A DNA stretch of 64,000 nucleotides from Rhodoferax sp. (GTDB taxonomy: Bacteria > Pseudomonadota > Gammaproteobacteria > Burkholderiales > Burkholderiaceae_C), in assembly GCF_030646845.1 (NCBI RefSeq), contig NZ_JAUSLE010000009.1:1-64000 (forward strand), given 5' to 3'. The translations under genes and the position numbers were made by a program. Within the stretch, counting starts at the first letter, position 1. Each line of letters opens with the position of its first letter. Shown piece after piece: positions 38,836-50,900 of the stretch. The notes under the pieces are model-generated. The model was not told where the DNA came from and did not search any database. It saw nothing but the letters and a program-made list of their open reading frames with translations.

Positions 38836-40755
38836 ATGCTTCGTTCTCTCGTTCGCTTTCATTTCATCGCCCTGCTCGCATGGCTGCCCCTGCAGGCCGT
38901 CTCTGCACCCAAATTCGAAGACACCATGGCCCAGCGCACGCTGGCCTGCACGGCCTGCCACGGCAAAGCAGGTCGTGCCGGGCCGGACGGCTATTACCCG
39001 AGGCTGGCGGGAAAACCGGCCGGCTACCTGTACAACCAGCTGTTGAATTTTCGGGACGGCAGGCGCCACTACGGTCTGATGACGGGCATGGTGGACCCGC
39101 TCACCGACGCCTATTTGATGGAGATCGCGCAGTACTTCTCCAAACTCGATCTGCCCTACCCTGCGCCCCCGCCCGCCGTGGCAACGGCACAGGTACTGGA
39201 ACGGGGCCGCATGCTGGCGACGCAAGGTGACGCCAGCCAGAAGATACCGGCATGCGTGCAGTGCCACGGCCCCGCGCTGATGGGCGTGGCCCCCAACATC
39301 CCCGGCCTGCTGGGCCTGCCGCGTGACTACCTGAGTGCCCAGCTCGGCGCCTGGCAAACAAGGCAACGCCGCGCCGCCGCCCCCGATTGCATGGCAAAAA
39401 TTGCCGGGCAACTGACGACCCAGGACGTGGCGGCCGTGGCCCACTGGCTGGCCGCACAACCCATGCCCGCCAACACCAAACCCCTCACGGCCCTGCCGCC
39501 CGCCCCCCATGGCGCACAGCGCATTGACTGCGGCAGCGCGCCCTTGCCCGACAAGGCGACACCCGCCGTGGCAGCGCCGGCCAAGCCCACCACGCCCCTG
39601 CTCGCCCAAGGCGCTTACCTGGCCCGGGCCGGCAACTGCATGGGCTGCCATACCGCGCGCGGCGGGACGCCATTTGCGGGTGGTCGCCCCATCGAAACGC
39701 CTTTCGGCACGGTGTTCTCCAGCAACCTCACATCCGACGCCGCCACCGGCATTGGCGGCTGGTCTTCCGCTGATTTCTGGCAGGCGATGCATGACGGCCG
39801 CTCGAAAGACGGCCGCCTGCTGAATCCGGCTTTTCCGTACACCAGCTTCACCCAGGTCACCCGGGCGGACTCGGACGCTCTTTTCGCCTACCTGCAGACA
39901 CTGCCACCTGCCAGCCAGCCCAACACCGCCCACGCCTTGCGCTGGCCCTTTGGCACGCAGAGTGCCATGGCCGTCTGGCGTGCCCTGTATTTCACGCCCG
40001 GCGTTTACCAGGCGGACGCCGCGCGGTCCGCCGAATGGAATCGGGGCGCCTACCTGGTGCGCGGCCTGGGGCACTGCGGCAGTTGCCACACCCCGCGCAA
40101 CGCGCTGGGCGCCAGCAACAGCGGGTTTGATCTGGCGGGCGGCATGATTCCGATGCAGAACTGGTATGCCCCGTCCCTGATGTCCAGCCTTGAAGCCGGT
40201 GTGGCTGACTGGAGCCCGCAGGACATTGCCGCGCTGCTCAAAACGGGGGTATCGCCGCGCGGGTCGGCCGCGGGCCCGATGGCTGAGGTGGTGCGCAACA
40301 GCACGCAATACCTGTCCAGCGAGGATCTTGGCGCGATGACCGGGTTTTTGAAGTCCTTGCCGGCCACGCCAGAGGCGCCGCGTGCCGAGCAGGCTGCGCA
40401 GAGCGCGCCGTCAGTGGCTGTGCCGGGCATCGGCGCCAAGCTGTATGAAACCCATTGCGCGCAATGCCACGGCAACCGTGGCGAAGGCGTCCGTGGTGCC
40501 TATCCCCCGCTGGCGCAGAACCGTGGGGTCACCCTGTCCGACACCTCCAACCTGGTCCAGATGGTGTTGTACGGCGGCTTTGCACCCGCCACAGAAGGCA
40601 ACCCGCGGCCCTTTGGCATGCCGCCGTTTGTGCTGCAGTTGAATGACAAGAGCACAGCGGCGGTCTTGACCTACATCCGCAATGCCTGGGGCAACAAGGC
40701 ATCCCAGGTGACCGAACTCGAAGTCAACCGGGCGCGCGGGCCACACGCCCGGTGA
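38836..40755 (+). CDS. Multiheme (five CXXCH) cytochrome c
   Basis: Signal peptide; CTACH, CVQCH, CMGCH, CGSCH, CAQCH. Confidence 0.92.
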   Translation: MLRSLVRFHFIALLAWLPLQAVSAPKFEDTMAQRTLACTACHGKAGRAGPDGYYPRLAGKPAGYLYNQLLNFRDGRRHYGLMTGMVDPLTDAYLMEIAQYFSKLDLPYPAPPPAVATAQVLERGRMLATQGDASQKIPACVQCHGPALMGVAPNIPGLLGLPRDYLSAQLGAWQTRQRRAAAPDCMAKIAGQLTTQDVAAVAHWLAAQPMPANTKPLTALPPAPHGAQRIDCGSAPLPDKATPAVAAPAKPTTPLLAQGAYLARAGNCMGCHTARGGTPFAGGRPIETPFGTVFSSNLTSDAATGIGGWSSADFWQAMHDGRSKDGRLLNPAFPYTSFTQVTRADSDALFAYLQTLPPASQPNTAHALRWPFGTQSAMAVWRALYFTPGVYQADAARSAEWNRGAYLVRGLGHCGSCHTPRNALGASNSGFDLAGGMIPMQNWYAPSLMSSLEAGVADWSPQDIAALLKTGVSPRGSAAGPMAEVVRNSTQYLSSEDLGAMTGFLKSLPATPEAPRAEQAAQSAPSVAVPGIGAKLYETHCAQCHGNRGEGVRGAYPPLAQNRGVTLSDTSNLVQMVLYGGFAPATEGNPRPFGMPPFVLQLNDKSTAAVLTYIRNAWGNKASQVTELEVNRARGPHAR

Positions 40756-40883
40756 GCAGAATGCGACGCTGCCGCCTGCCCTCGAAGGCGGTAGACTTTG
40801 CGCAGGATGATGCCGTCCTGCGTGGATAATCAAATGTTCCGGCCTCAATTCGATTGGCTGGACATGCAACTCAGGAGCTAAAA

Positions 40884-41036
40884 ATGGCAAAAGGTCAGCA
40901 AAGCCAAAAAATGGTGAAGAAACCGAAGAAAGACACCGCACCGCCCAAGCCGGTGTCCCCCGACGCAGTGCGCCCCACGGTCACCACCGTGGTGCCAGTG
41001 CGCGGCAAACTGAAAAATGCGCCAACTCGCGGTTAG
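40884..41036 (+). CDS. Small basic conserved protein
   Basis: MAKGQQSQKMVKKPKKDTAPPKPVSPDAVRPTVTTVVPVRGKLKNAPTRG preceded by AGGAG. Confidence 0.6.
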   Translation: MAKGQQSQKMVKKPKKDTAPPKPVSPDAVRPTVTTVVPVRGKLKNAPTRG

Positions 41037-41106
41037 TGGCCCGATTCGGCACCTTGTCTGCCGATGCAGTCTGGTTTGAGGTGAAACACGGGAAACCACC
41101 GCGCGT

Positions 41107-43254
41107 ATGACCACACCGTCCAAACGCAGGAGATCTCTCCTGCCCCCGCCAAAACGACCGGTCAGCATGCGCGGGAGTGCGAACAAGCAAGGTGTTCTTG
41201 CTGAAGGTTATTCCCTGCCGCAGATGGTTGAAGATCTGCGCAACTACCAGGCTGAACTGGAAATTCAGAACAAGGCGTTGCGGTACAGCCAGGCCGCAGC
41301 TGAGGGCGCCTCCGAGCGCTTCCTCACCCTGTTTTCAAACGTGCCGCTGGCCCTGATGGTGGTGGACGAAAACGGTCTGGTGCTGGAGAGCAATGCCATG
41401 GCGTTGCGGCTTTTCCGGCCCCTGGAGCACGATTCCCCATTGAACTTCCTGTTGCCGCTGGTGTGCGACGAACACGTCGACAAGGTGGCGCAGGCCTTCT
41501 CCATCGCCAAAGACACGGGGACCAGCGAAACAACCGAAGTGGTCTTTTCATGCGGCTCCAGCGGAGTTTTCACCGGGGACCTGCATATTGCGCAAATCGA
41601 GAACGCCCAGGACGAGCTGGCGCACTTCATTTGCGCCATCATCGACCAGGGCCCCTTGCTGGCGGAGCGGCGGGCCCTGCAGGCCAGCGCAGCCGCGCTG
41701 CAAGAGGGCAATGAAGAGCTTCAGCTGAGCAAGAACAGGCTGGCGTCCATCATCAATTCATCGCTCGACGCGATCATTTGCGTCGACAAAGACCACCGCA
41801 TCAGCATCTTCAATCCGACTGCGGCGGCGCTCTTCCAGTGCCCGTCTGCCGAAGCGCTTGGCAGTGACCTTGCACGCTTTCTGCCGGATGCCGTTGAAAC
41901 GCTGGGCTATTCGCATCTCACCAGCCATGCGCAACTCGGTGAAATGACAGGGCTTACCGCCAGCGGAAAGGCCGTTGCCATTGAGGTCAGCGTGTCTTTT
42001 GAGCATCATCCCGACGGGGATACCACCACCATTTTTGCCCGCGACCTCACTGCCCGCAAAAAGATCGAGGCGCACCGCAATGCGCTGGAATCGCAGCTGA
42101 GGGAATCCCACAAGATGCAGGCCGTGGGGACCATGGCGGGCGGTATTGCACACGATTTCAACAACATCATCGGCGCCATTCTTGGCAATGTGGAACTCGC
42201 CAAGCAGGATGCGGGCGCCACGTCGCCGGCCCTCGTCAGTCTGAACGAGATCGACAAGGCCGGGCGACGGGCACGCGATCTGGTGCGGCAGATTCTCACC
42301 TTCAGCCGCAATGAATCGCCCAAGCGGGTTCCCATTCAACTGGCCGAAGTCGTGGAGGAAACCGTGCGCCTGCTGAAAGTCGCTCTGCCGCCAACGGTGG
42401 AAATGCTGGTGGTCATTGACCCGGCCACACCGCCGGTACTGGCTGATGCCACACAGGTCGGGCAAGCCCTGCTCAACCTGTGCACCAATGCCATTCAAGC
42501 CATCGGCACCCAGCGGGGCACCGTCACCATTGAGCTCGGGCACAACGTGCGAGTCGGCACCGGCCAGGTCGAGCGCCGCAGCGGTGTGCGCGGCCAGCAC
42601 GTCAAACTGGCGGTTCGCGATACCGGCGGCGGCATTGACCCGGACACGCTGCAGCGCGTGTTCGAGCCTTTCTTCACCACCAAGCCCGTGGGACAGGGAA
42701 CGGGCCTGGGTCTGGCCGTCGTTCACGGGGTCATGCGCACCCACCTGGGCACGGTGGACGTGCAAAGCACACTCAATACCGGCAGCGTGTTTACGCTTTA
42801 TTTTCCAGTCGCCGACGCATCCGCAGTGCCCGCCACCCCGGAGGCCCCAAAACCGAAGGCCGTGCGGGGCATGGGCAAACACGTCATGTACGTTGACGAC
42901 GATGAAGCGCTGGTGTTTCTGATTGACCGCGCGCTGACGCGGCGGGGCTTCCGGGTCAGTACCTTCACGGATCCCCGCCAGGCGGTCGCTACCTTGCGAG
43001 CCCATCCGCGGGACTTCGACTTGCTGGTGACCGACTACAACATGCCGGGCTACTCTGGCATCGACCTTTTGCGCGAGGCCCGGACAATTCGCCCGGACCT
43101 GCCGGTGGCGCTGGCCTCCGGTTATGTCACCGCCGAGATTGAGCAGAGCGCGTTGACGGAGGGTGCCAGCGCACTGATTCACAAGCCCAACGACGTCGAC
43201 GAAATGTGCGAGACCCTGCAACGACTGCTCCAGCCCGTCGATGGGCCCGATTGA
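41107..43254 (+). CDS. PAS hybrid sensor histidine kinase with C-terminal receiver domain
   Basis: GTMAGGIAHDFNNIIGAILGNVELA; GQGTGLGLAVVHG; receiver VMYVDDDEAL...LLVTDYNMPG. Confidence 0.93.
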   Translation: MTTPSKRRRSLLPPPKRPVSMRGSANKQGVLAEGYSLPQMVEDLRNYQAELEIQNKALRYSQAAAEGASERFLTLFSNVPLALMVVDENGLVLESNAMALRLFRPLEHDSPLNFLLPLVCDEHVDKVAQAFSIAKDTGTSETTEVVFSCGSSGVFTGDLHIAQIENAQDELAHFICAIIDQGPLLAERRALQASAAALQEGNEELQLSKNRLASIINSSLDAIICVDKDHRISIFNPTAAALFQCPSAEALGSDLARFLPDAVETLGYSHLTSHAQLGEMTGLTASGKAVAIEVSVSFEHHPDGDTTTIFARDLTARKKIEAHRNALESQLRESHKMQAVGTMAGGIAHDFNNIIGAILGNVELAKQDAGATSPALVSLNEIDKAGRRARDLVRQILTFSRNESPKRVPIQLAEVVEETVRLLKVALPPTVEMLVVIDPATPPVLADATQVGQALLNLCTNAIQAIGTQRGTVTIELGHNVRVGTGQVERRSGVRGQHVKLAVRDTGGGIDPDTLQRVFEPFFTTKPVGQGTGLGLAVVHGVMRTHLGTVDVQSTLNTGSVFTLYFPVADASAVPATPEAPKPKAVRGMGKHVMYVDDDEALVFLIDRALTRRGFRVSTFTDPRQAVATLRAHPRDFDLLVTDYNMPGYSGIDLLREARTIRPDLPVALASGYVTAEIEQSALTEGASALIHKPNDVDEMCETLQRLLQPVDGPD

Positions 43255-43888
43255 AGTCACAGTGCTGTACGCCGACGAGGCCATGCTGGTGCTGGACAAG
43301 GCAGCCGGTCTGCTGTCGGTGCCAGGACGTGGCGAGGACAAGCAGGACTGCCTGAGCACACGGGTGCAGCGCCTCTACGCGGACGCACTGGTAGTGCACC
43401 GTCTTGACATGGCCACCTCGGGGGTTATGGTCATGGCGCGCAATCCGGCTGTACAACGCAGCCTCAACGACGCCTTTGCCAGCCGTGCGGTCACCAAACG
43501 GTATGTCGCGGTGGTGGACGGGATTCCGGCGGCTCCGGTGGAAGCTTGGGCACTCATCGACCTTCCGATCATTGTGGACTGGCCCAATCGGCCACGCCGC
43601 GTCATTGATCACCAGCTCGGCAAACCCAGCGTGACGCGCTGGCGCGTGCTGTCGCACAACGAGCGTGATCAGACTACCCGGGTCGAACTTGAACCCGTGA
43701 CAGGACGATCGCACCAGTTGCGGGTGCACATGCAGGCAGTGGGACATTCAATTGTGGGCGACGCCCTTTACGGCAGTCCTTTGGCTCATGCCACCGCGGA
43801 CCGGCTTCTGTTGCATGCGTGCACACTTGAGCTGATTCATCCCGTGACCGGTCAGGCCATGGGCTTTGTCAGCCGTGCTCATTTCTAA
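43241..43888 (+). CDS. RluA family pseudouridine synthase
   Basis: VVHRLDMATSGVMVMARNPAVQRSLNDAF...TGRSHQLRVHMQAVGHSIVGDALYG. Confidence 0.93.
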   Translation: MGPIEVTVLYADEAMLVLDKAAGLLSVPGRGEDKQDCLSTRVQRLYADALVVHRLDMATSGVMVMARNPAVQRSLNDAFASRAVTKRYVAVVDGIPAAPVEAWALIDLPIIVDWPNRPRRVIDHQLGKPSVTRWRVLSHNERDQTTRVELEPVTGRSHQLRVHMQAVGHSIVGDALYGSPLAHATADRLLLHACTLELIHPVTGQAMGFVSRAHF

Positions 43889-43926
43889 AAAATAACGCCC
43901 CGCGATTCTCGGAAGAACCCGGGGCG
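43885..43926 (-). terminator. Candidate rho-independent terminator of the minus-strand CsbD gene
   Basis: On the minus strand CGCCCCG...CGGGGCG stem followed by TTATTTTTTAG. Confidence 0.65.
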
Positions 43927-43976
43927 ACGACCCGCAAGCAGTTCACGCCCTTGTCAGGCGAAAACCAGCTGCGGCT

Positions 43977-44198
43977 CTAGTCCTTTTTGAACCAGGAATC
44001 AGTTGCCTTGCGTTCCCATTCGCTAACCTGCTTCTCGGCTTCGTCCTTGGCAACGCCATAGCGTTCCTGGATCTTGCCGGCAAGCTGGTCGCGGCGGCCG
44101 GCAACGACGTCGAAGTCGTCATCGGTCAGTTTGCCCCATTGCTCCTTGGCCTTGCCAGTAACTTGCTTCCAGTTGCCTTCAATTCGGTCCCAGTTCAT
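43977..44198 (-). CDS. CsbD family protein (second)
   Basis: MNWDRIEGNWKQVTGKAKEQWGKLTDDDFDVVAGRRDQLAGKIQERYGVAKDEAEKQVSEWE. Confidence 0.93.
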   Translation of the reverse strand: MNWDRIEGNWKQVTGKAKEQWGKLTDDDFDVVAGRRDQLAGKIQERYGVAKDEAEKQVSEWERKATDSWFKKD

Positions 44199-44252
44199 AG
44201 GAATTCCCTTAACGATGGATTGAAAAAGCACGAGCGACGCTCGTGCGATGGA

Positions 44253-44567
44253 TCAAGGACGGATGGCAATCTCGTTCTTCACAGCCTTCACGCCGTTAAC
44301 GCCGCGTGCGATATTCTCGGCCGCGGACTTCTCGGTAGCGTTCTTGGCGAAACCGGACAGCATGACGGTACCGTTCAGAGTCTCAACGCTGATGGACGAG
44401 GCAGCGACCAGCTTGCTTTCGGCCATGCGTGACTTGACGAGGGTGGTGATGCCGGCGTCGTCAACGTAAGCGCCAACAGTTTCCTGACCGCGAACGACGG
44501 CACAGCCAGAAGCGGTGAGCAAAACAACGGCAGTCATGGCAGCGGCGAGAGTGGTGCGGATGTACAT
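44253..44567 (-). CDS. BON domain lipoprotein
   Basis: Lipobox LLTASGCAVV; DDAGITTLVKSRMAESKLVAASSISVETLNGTVMLSGFAKNATEKSAAENIARGVNGVKAVKNEIAI. Confidence 0.92.
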   Translation of the reverse strand: MYIRTTLAAAMTAVVLLTASGCAVVRGQETVGAYVDDAGITTLVKSRMAESKLVAASSISVETLNGTVMLSGFAKNATEKSAAENIARGVNGVKAVKNEIAIRP

Positions 44568-44900
44568 AGTGAATCTCCAGTAAAAGTTAATGCATGTCAG
44601 AAATTGACAGGGTGGTGATAGGCCCCACCACCCCAGGGCGCAAAACGGAAAGAGCGTCAGTCAGTGAGCCAATCGCACTGTGCCCACGCCACGACCAACG
44701 CGTACTGGCTGTTGGCAGGGTCAGTTTGGGCGGTCATGGAATGCTCCTGGGTTGAAGGGATGGCCCGGCGCGTTGCTGCACCAAGCCGATGAGAGAACTT
44801 TAAAAGCAAGGGCCCGGTGCCACTATCGGCCCCAGCCGCCTGAGCGTGTAGGACGATGTCGCATGCCGGCGTCGGAAGTCGGGCGCGCACCATGGCCAAC

Positions 44901-47900
44901 TCAAGCTGGTGTGTCAGGCTCATCCAGCAACGGGATCACGAAGCAGGTGTCCGGTGCCAGGCCGGGCCAATGCAGCGACCGGCCGGGGCGCAGCAGCGCG
45001 GCACCCCATTGCGCCGTCCCTGCGAGCGCTGCCTGCGGGGTGGCGCGGACCAGGATGAAGCGCATGGTGCGACCATCGCGGACCAGCGTTAGTTCGGCCT
45101 CATGCCAATGCGAAGGCATGCAGGGTGTGAAACACAATTCCTGCGGGCCTTGACGCAGACCGAAAATCGATTCGATGGCGGCGCGATGCAGCCATGCCGC
45201 GGCACCCGTGTACCAGCTCCAGCCACCGCGCCCGACATAGGGCGACTGCGTGTAGACGTCGCCAGCCATCACGTACGGCTCGATGCCATACACCGCCCCA
45301 TGGGTCGGGTGGCGGGCGCGATGCGCAGGGCTCAGGTAAGTGAAGTAGCGGTAGGCGGCGTCGGTACGATCGCGTGAATACGGAAGATTTTTCGCAAAAT
45401 CGGCGAACGCCATCAGCGCCCACACGCCGGCGTGTGAATACTGGCCACCGTTTTCGCGCACACCCGGCGGATAGGCCTGAATGTAGCCGGCGCTCGGGAT
45501 TGCATGGACAAGCGGCGGGTCGAGCAGCCGGATCAACCCGGCCTCATGATCCACCAGATGCGATTCCACTGCGGCCAGCGCCATGCGCTGCAAGGCCGGC
45601 GGTGCCGCTTTGGAAAGCACCGCCCAGGCTTGCGCAATCAAGTCGATCCGGCCCTCGGGATTGGCCTGCGAACCCAGCGGCTGGCCGTCGTCAAAGAAAG
45701 CGCGCTTGAACCACTGCCCGTCCCATGCCGGGCCGTTCAGCGCCGCCTTCCAGCCCTGGGCGGCGTTCTCCCAGCGCAGTGCGCGAGCATCGTCACCGCG
45801 CTCCCGTGCCAGCGGCGCGAAGTCTGCCACCAGTTGACAAAGAAACCAGCCCAGCCACACCGACTCGCCGCGCCCTTCGATACCAACCCGGTTCATGCCG
45901 TCGTTCCAGTCGCCGCTGCCCATCAACGGCAAGCCGTGCACACCCACGCGCAGACTGCGATCGATGGCACGGGCGCCATGCTCGTAGACCGACGCTTCCA
46001 GGGGACTGACACCCGGCGTGTAATACGCATCCTCGGCACCCTCGGGGATTGCGGCCCCTTCGATGAACGGCACGTGTTGATCAAGCAGGCCGATGTCACC
46101 GGTCACGCGCAGGTAGTGAACACAGGCGTGCGCCAGCCACAACAAGTCGTCGGAGAAATGCGTGCGCACGCCAGCGCCCAGCGGTGCGTGCCACCAGTGC
46201 TGTACATCGCCTTCGACGAATTGGCGTGAGGCGCACAACACGATCTGCTGACGCAGCATGTCGGGTGCCGCCCAGGCCAGCGCCATCGCATCCTGCAATT
46301 GATCGCGAAAGCCGGTCGCACCACCGGCCTGGTAAAAACCGGACTTGGCCCACAAGCGGCACGACACAGCCTGGTACAACAGCCAGCGATTCACCATGAC
46401 GTCAAACAGCGGATCCGGTGTTTTCACCACGGTGGCGCCAAGCAGTCTGTCCCAGGTGCTGCGCACCTCCTCCATGCGCCGCCTGGCGGGCGTCGCCGCG
46501 GCCAGAACTGCAAGTTGCCGGGCAGCGCTCGCGCTCTCGGCATAGCCCAGCAGGAACACCCGTTCTTCCGCCCCGCCAGCCGGTAACGCGATGCGCGTCG
46601 ACAGCGCCGCGCACGGGTCCAGCCCGTCGCCGCTGCTCTGGCCGAAGTGATCAGGCAAAACCAGGCGGCCGCGCGCATCGAAACACTCACGCCGGTCGCA
46701 GGTCCAGTCGTCATCCTCGTCCGCCGCGTCCGCGAGGGCAAAGAAGGCCGTGCCATCACCGAAGCCGGCTGAGCGTTCCCGCTGCGTGCAAAGCAGCGCA
46801 GTGAGTTTCTGTCCCTGCAGGCTGTCAGGATCGGCGGCAGCCGACCCCGCCACCGACGACAACCGCTGGCGATACAGGGCCGTGCGCACCGTGCTGCGGT
46901 CGACCCGGTTCGCACCCATCATCCATTCGGCAATACCGATCACGCGCAGATGCAGCGTTCTGTGACCGTGGTTGAAGAACCGCAACTGGATCTGCTTGAC
47001 GGAATTCTGTGCATCCACACACCACGACGCTGTCACCTCGACAGCACCGCGGCGGTGGCTGATGACGCTGTAGCCCTGACCATGCGAAACGCGGTAGCTC
47101 ACGCTGTCGCCGCCGCAGGCGCTTGGCGTGACACTCCAGACCTCCATGGTCTGAGAGTCCTGCAACAAGAACCACTCGGACGGCGGGTCGACCACGGGAT
47201 CGTTCGACCAGGCGGTAAGCTGGTTCAAACGGCTGTTCACCGCCCACGTATAGCCGCCACCAGCTTCCGTCAACTGGGCTCCAAACGCGGGGTTGGCCAG
47301 CACGTTGATCCAGGGCCGCACCGGACGCAAATCCGCGCGGACTTCGAATCGGAACTCCCCCGAGGGTTCTGCAAATTCACCCACCGGCGCTGCAACGACA
47401 GCCGTGGCACCCGCGGCAACGGCCACCGCTGAGGTCGACCGGGCATGGCGCTGCTCGAATGCCTGCTCATGCAGCTTGATCCACTCCTGCACATGGAGCA
47501 CCAGCGGCCGGCCATCCGCATGAAGCCGCACGCGCGCGTGCGCTCGCAGCGTGCTCAATTCTTCACCCGATATTTCGTCGGCACGCAGCAGATGAAAGCC
47601 GGTTGTGGCGGCGCCGGCTTGCGCGCCGCTGTCGGCCAAATGCCGATCGCGCAACGCCGCAATTTCGCGCTGCAGCGCCATCAGATAGGAGGTGGGCTCG
47701 GCATTCACCACCACCAGATCGCAGGCGACGCCACCCCAGGACCAAAGGCTCAATGCCTGCGCCAGTGACCGCAGCAAGCCAAGACCCTGCATGACGTCGG
47801 CCGACACAAGGATGATGGGACGATCACCGGAGATGCCAAAGCGCCAAAGTAGTCGCCTGTCGCAGACCTCGGCCACATCACCCTCAAGGCGGGCCTCTCT

Positions 47901-50900
47901 GGCCCGGGGACGTGTCAGGCTTAGCATCAGCGCCGTGGTCAGCGTCTGGGCGGCCGCGAAGTTTTCGCCGCTGATGCGCAGGGCACGCAGGCGAATACCG
48001 GTCAGCGTGGCTGACATCAGCGACGCGCGTTGAACGTGGCTGCGCTGGCGGTACTTGTCGATCACGGCGAGCAGGGTGCCGCCGCTGTCCGACGCCGCTG
48101 TCGCGAAAGTCAACTGGGCCTTTGAGTTGGGCGCAATCCGTAGCTGCACGGCCAGGACGCAAACCGGGTCGAGGCCGGTATCAAGCGTCGTGCTCGCATC
48201 GGATGAAGCCTCCGGCAATGCGTCGAACGAGGCCAAGGGCTGGCTGGCGTCATGGTTGCGGCCCCGCCAGCGCTGTCGATCGGTGGACAGTCTCACACCG
48301 ACAACCTGCGGGTCGGTTTCAGCCAGGAAATGCGCCGCCTGCAATCCGCGCTCGGTGGCGAGTCGTGGCTTGCGTTCAAACAACAGGGCCTGATGGGTGC
48401 CCAGCCACTCGGCACGCACGAAGAGGTTCGTAAAAGCGGGGTGTGCTTCATCCGCGCGCGGGTCGGATAGCGTCACTTCGAAGGCCGATATCAGTTCGAT
48501 GTCGAGCGTTCGATCACTCAAATTGCGCAACTCAACCTGACGGAATTCAATGTCGTCTTCCGGACTGACCCACACCGTTGTGTGAGTCTGCCACTCGGGC
48601 CAGGTCGCGTCGAAACAGACGCGGTCCGCGTGGTAGGTGCACTGGTAATCAGCGGCCGGATCGGGCGCAGGGTGATGGGTGATCGAGACCGGCCGCTGCT
48701 GCGGGTCCTGACGCAGGTAGAAAAAGCTGCCATGAGCATCCCGTAGCGCATCGTCACGCCAACGTGAAATGCCAGTCTGACCCCAGCGGCTCCAGCCGGC
48801 GCCATTCGCCCGCAGCGACACGCTGTAACGCCCATTCGATAAAACATGGGTGGGTTCCAGCGCGGCCCCGCCCGGCGATACGTCGCGCAGCAGCCCGGGA
48901 ACACGCCTTCGTTGTCGCACCTGCGGAGGCGGATTGACGGGCTGGGTACGGAGCAACGGCACTTCCCGTGGCGCTCGTTCATGCAACAGGGAGATCACCG
49001 CCTCGATGTGCGCATTGGCCATGCCCCAGCGCTGCGCCGGACCGCCCAGCAGTACGTTCGCCAGCGCCACGATGCTCATACCCTGGTGGTGTGACATGAA
49101 CGTGCTGACCGGCGTGAACACCTCACCACTCACTTGCCGAGCCGCAGAGAAGTCGAGGGCCTCGATGAAACCGTAGCGCGCACGCGCTGCCAGTTTTTCC
49201 ATCGCAGCAAAGTTGGCACAGGCGAGATGGGGTGCGATCTGCGCTGCCAATGCCGTGGCATAGGGAGCGATCACCAACTCATCAGGCGGCGTGCGGCGCA
49301 ATGCCAGCCTGGGCACCCCTTGTGGCGCGTACTGGTAGGCTAGCGTGTAGTCGCTGCCGGCATAGGCCGACTCCGAGATGCCCCAGGGCACGTCTTGCGC
49401 TTGCGCGAAATCGATCTGCTCTCGAATGGCGGCACGGCAGGCCTCACGCAGCACGCTCCCATGCGGTTCATCCAGCACCAGGCCCGGCATCAGATATTCG
49501 AACATCGAGCCCGACCACGAACGCAGGCCCACGTTCGGCCCGACGGCGTAGAACAGCCGGCCGAGCGATGCCCAATGGCTCACCGGTGCGTCGCCCTTGG
49601 CCACGGCCAGCAAGCTGGTCAGGCGCGACTCCGACGCCAGCAAATCGTAGAAGCTGGCATCAAGCTCCTGCTCCGCGACCCGGTAACCGATGTGAAAGAG
49701 GTGGCGCTTGCGGTGGTACAGGAAGCTGTAATCGGCTTGCCATGCCAGCTTTTCGAATTCACCGGCCAGTGTCCGCAATCGCGCACTCGCCTCCTGCATT
49801 CCAGAAGCCCCGGACGCGTGCCCCGTGCTGCGCGCCTGCACGTCCAGCCAGGCGGAGCGCAGGGTCGCCTCATGGTCGACCAGGAGCCATAGCAGCTCGT
49901 CCTGGTGCGTCGGTTGGGCGGGACCGACGGGTTCAGTACTGCCGGACAGCAGGACATCCAGTTCCGCGGCGGCCTCGCGCAACAGAAGTTCGAACTGCGT
50001 AGCATTGTGGAGGCATTCGCCCAGCGGGTCCGGCATGGCCAGCAGGCGCGCCAGTGCAGAGTCACTCAGCAACGCTGGCGCCAGATCGGCCCACAGCGAA
50101 AGCAAGGGCGCCAGGCGTTGCCTTGAAGCCTGGATGGCATGCTGGGCGGCGCCTCCGTCATACGGCGCGTCAGCCAGCTCCAGGCAGGCCTGGGCCACTG
50201 TGAGCAAATGGCCGCTGAGGTTGCCGCTGTCCACGGTGGATACGTACATCGGAAGCAGTGGCGCCCGCGTTTGCGTGTCGTACCAGTTCAGAAAATGACC
50301 ATGGTGGCGCTGCAGAGTGAGCAGCGTCGCCAGTGTGGCTTCCATGCGCGTCAGCAACTCCTGCGTGCCGATCCAGCCAAACTGCCGGGCGCAGGCCACG
50401 CTCAGCAGGTACAGACCAATGTTGGTGGGCGAGGTACGGTGGGCCACCATGTCATGTGGCATGGTCTGCAGATTGTCGGGCGGCAGGTAGTTGTCCTCGG
50501 CGACGACGCAGCGCTCGAAAAACCGCCAGGTGTCGCGCGCCACGCCTTCCAGATAGGCGTGGTCCTGAGGCGGCAACGCAGCGTCCTTGCGCGCCGGGCA
50601 CGGCCGGCTGACCCACCACGTCCATACCGGTGATGCCGCCCACAAAAGGCAAAGAAGCAACGCCAGCGAAGGTGACGGTGTGGCTGCAGCCAGCAGCCCG
50701 ACCAGCAGCAGTAGCGACACCACGGGTAGACTCCAGTGCTGACGCGCCAGCGCCGCCAACCCCGTTTTTGCCGTCGCCTGCGCGCTCGCTGCCGTGGTCC
50801 ATTGCAAGAGGTGACGCCGGCTGATGGTCATGCGGTAGAGAGCACGCGCGATAGCGTCAACGGCCATCAGCGACTGCGTCAGCAACTGCGCCACATGCCA

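Noticed and set aside
38710-43359. Long minus-strand ORFs (532 aa at 38710-40308, 533 aa at 41758-43359)
   Set aside because: Antisense to the cytochrome c and the hybrid histidine kinase; no recognisable family motifs.
44605-44740. Hairpin GGGTGGTG/CACCACCC and a 26-aa minus-strand ORF (MTAQTDPANSQYALVVAWAQCDWLTD)
   Set aside because: Hairpin lacks a U-tract and the ORF is too short to support from sequence alone.
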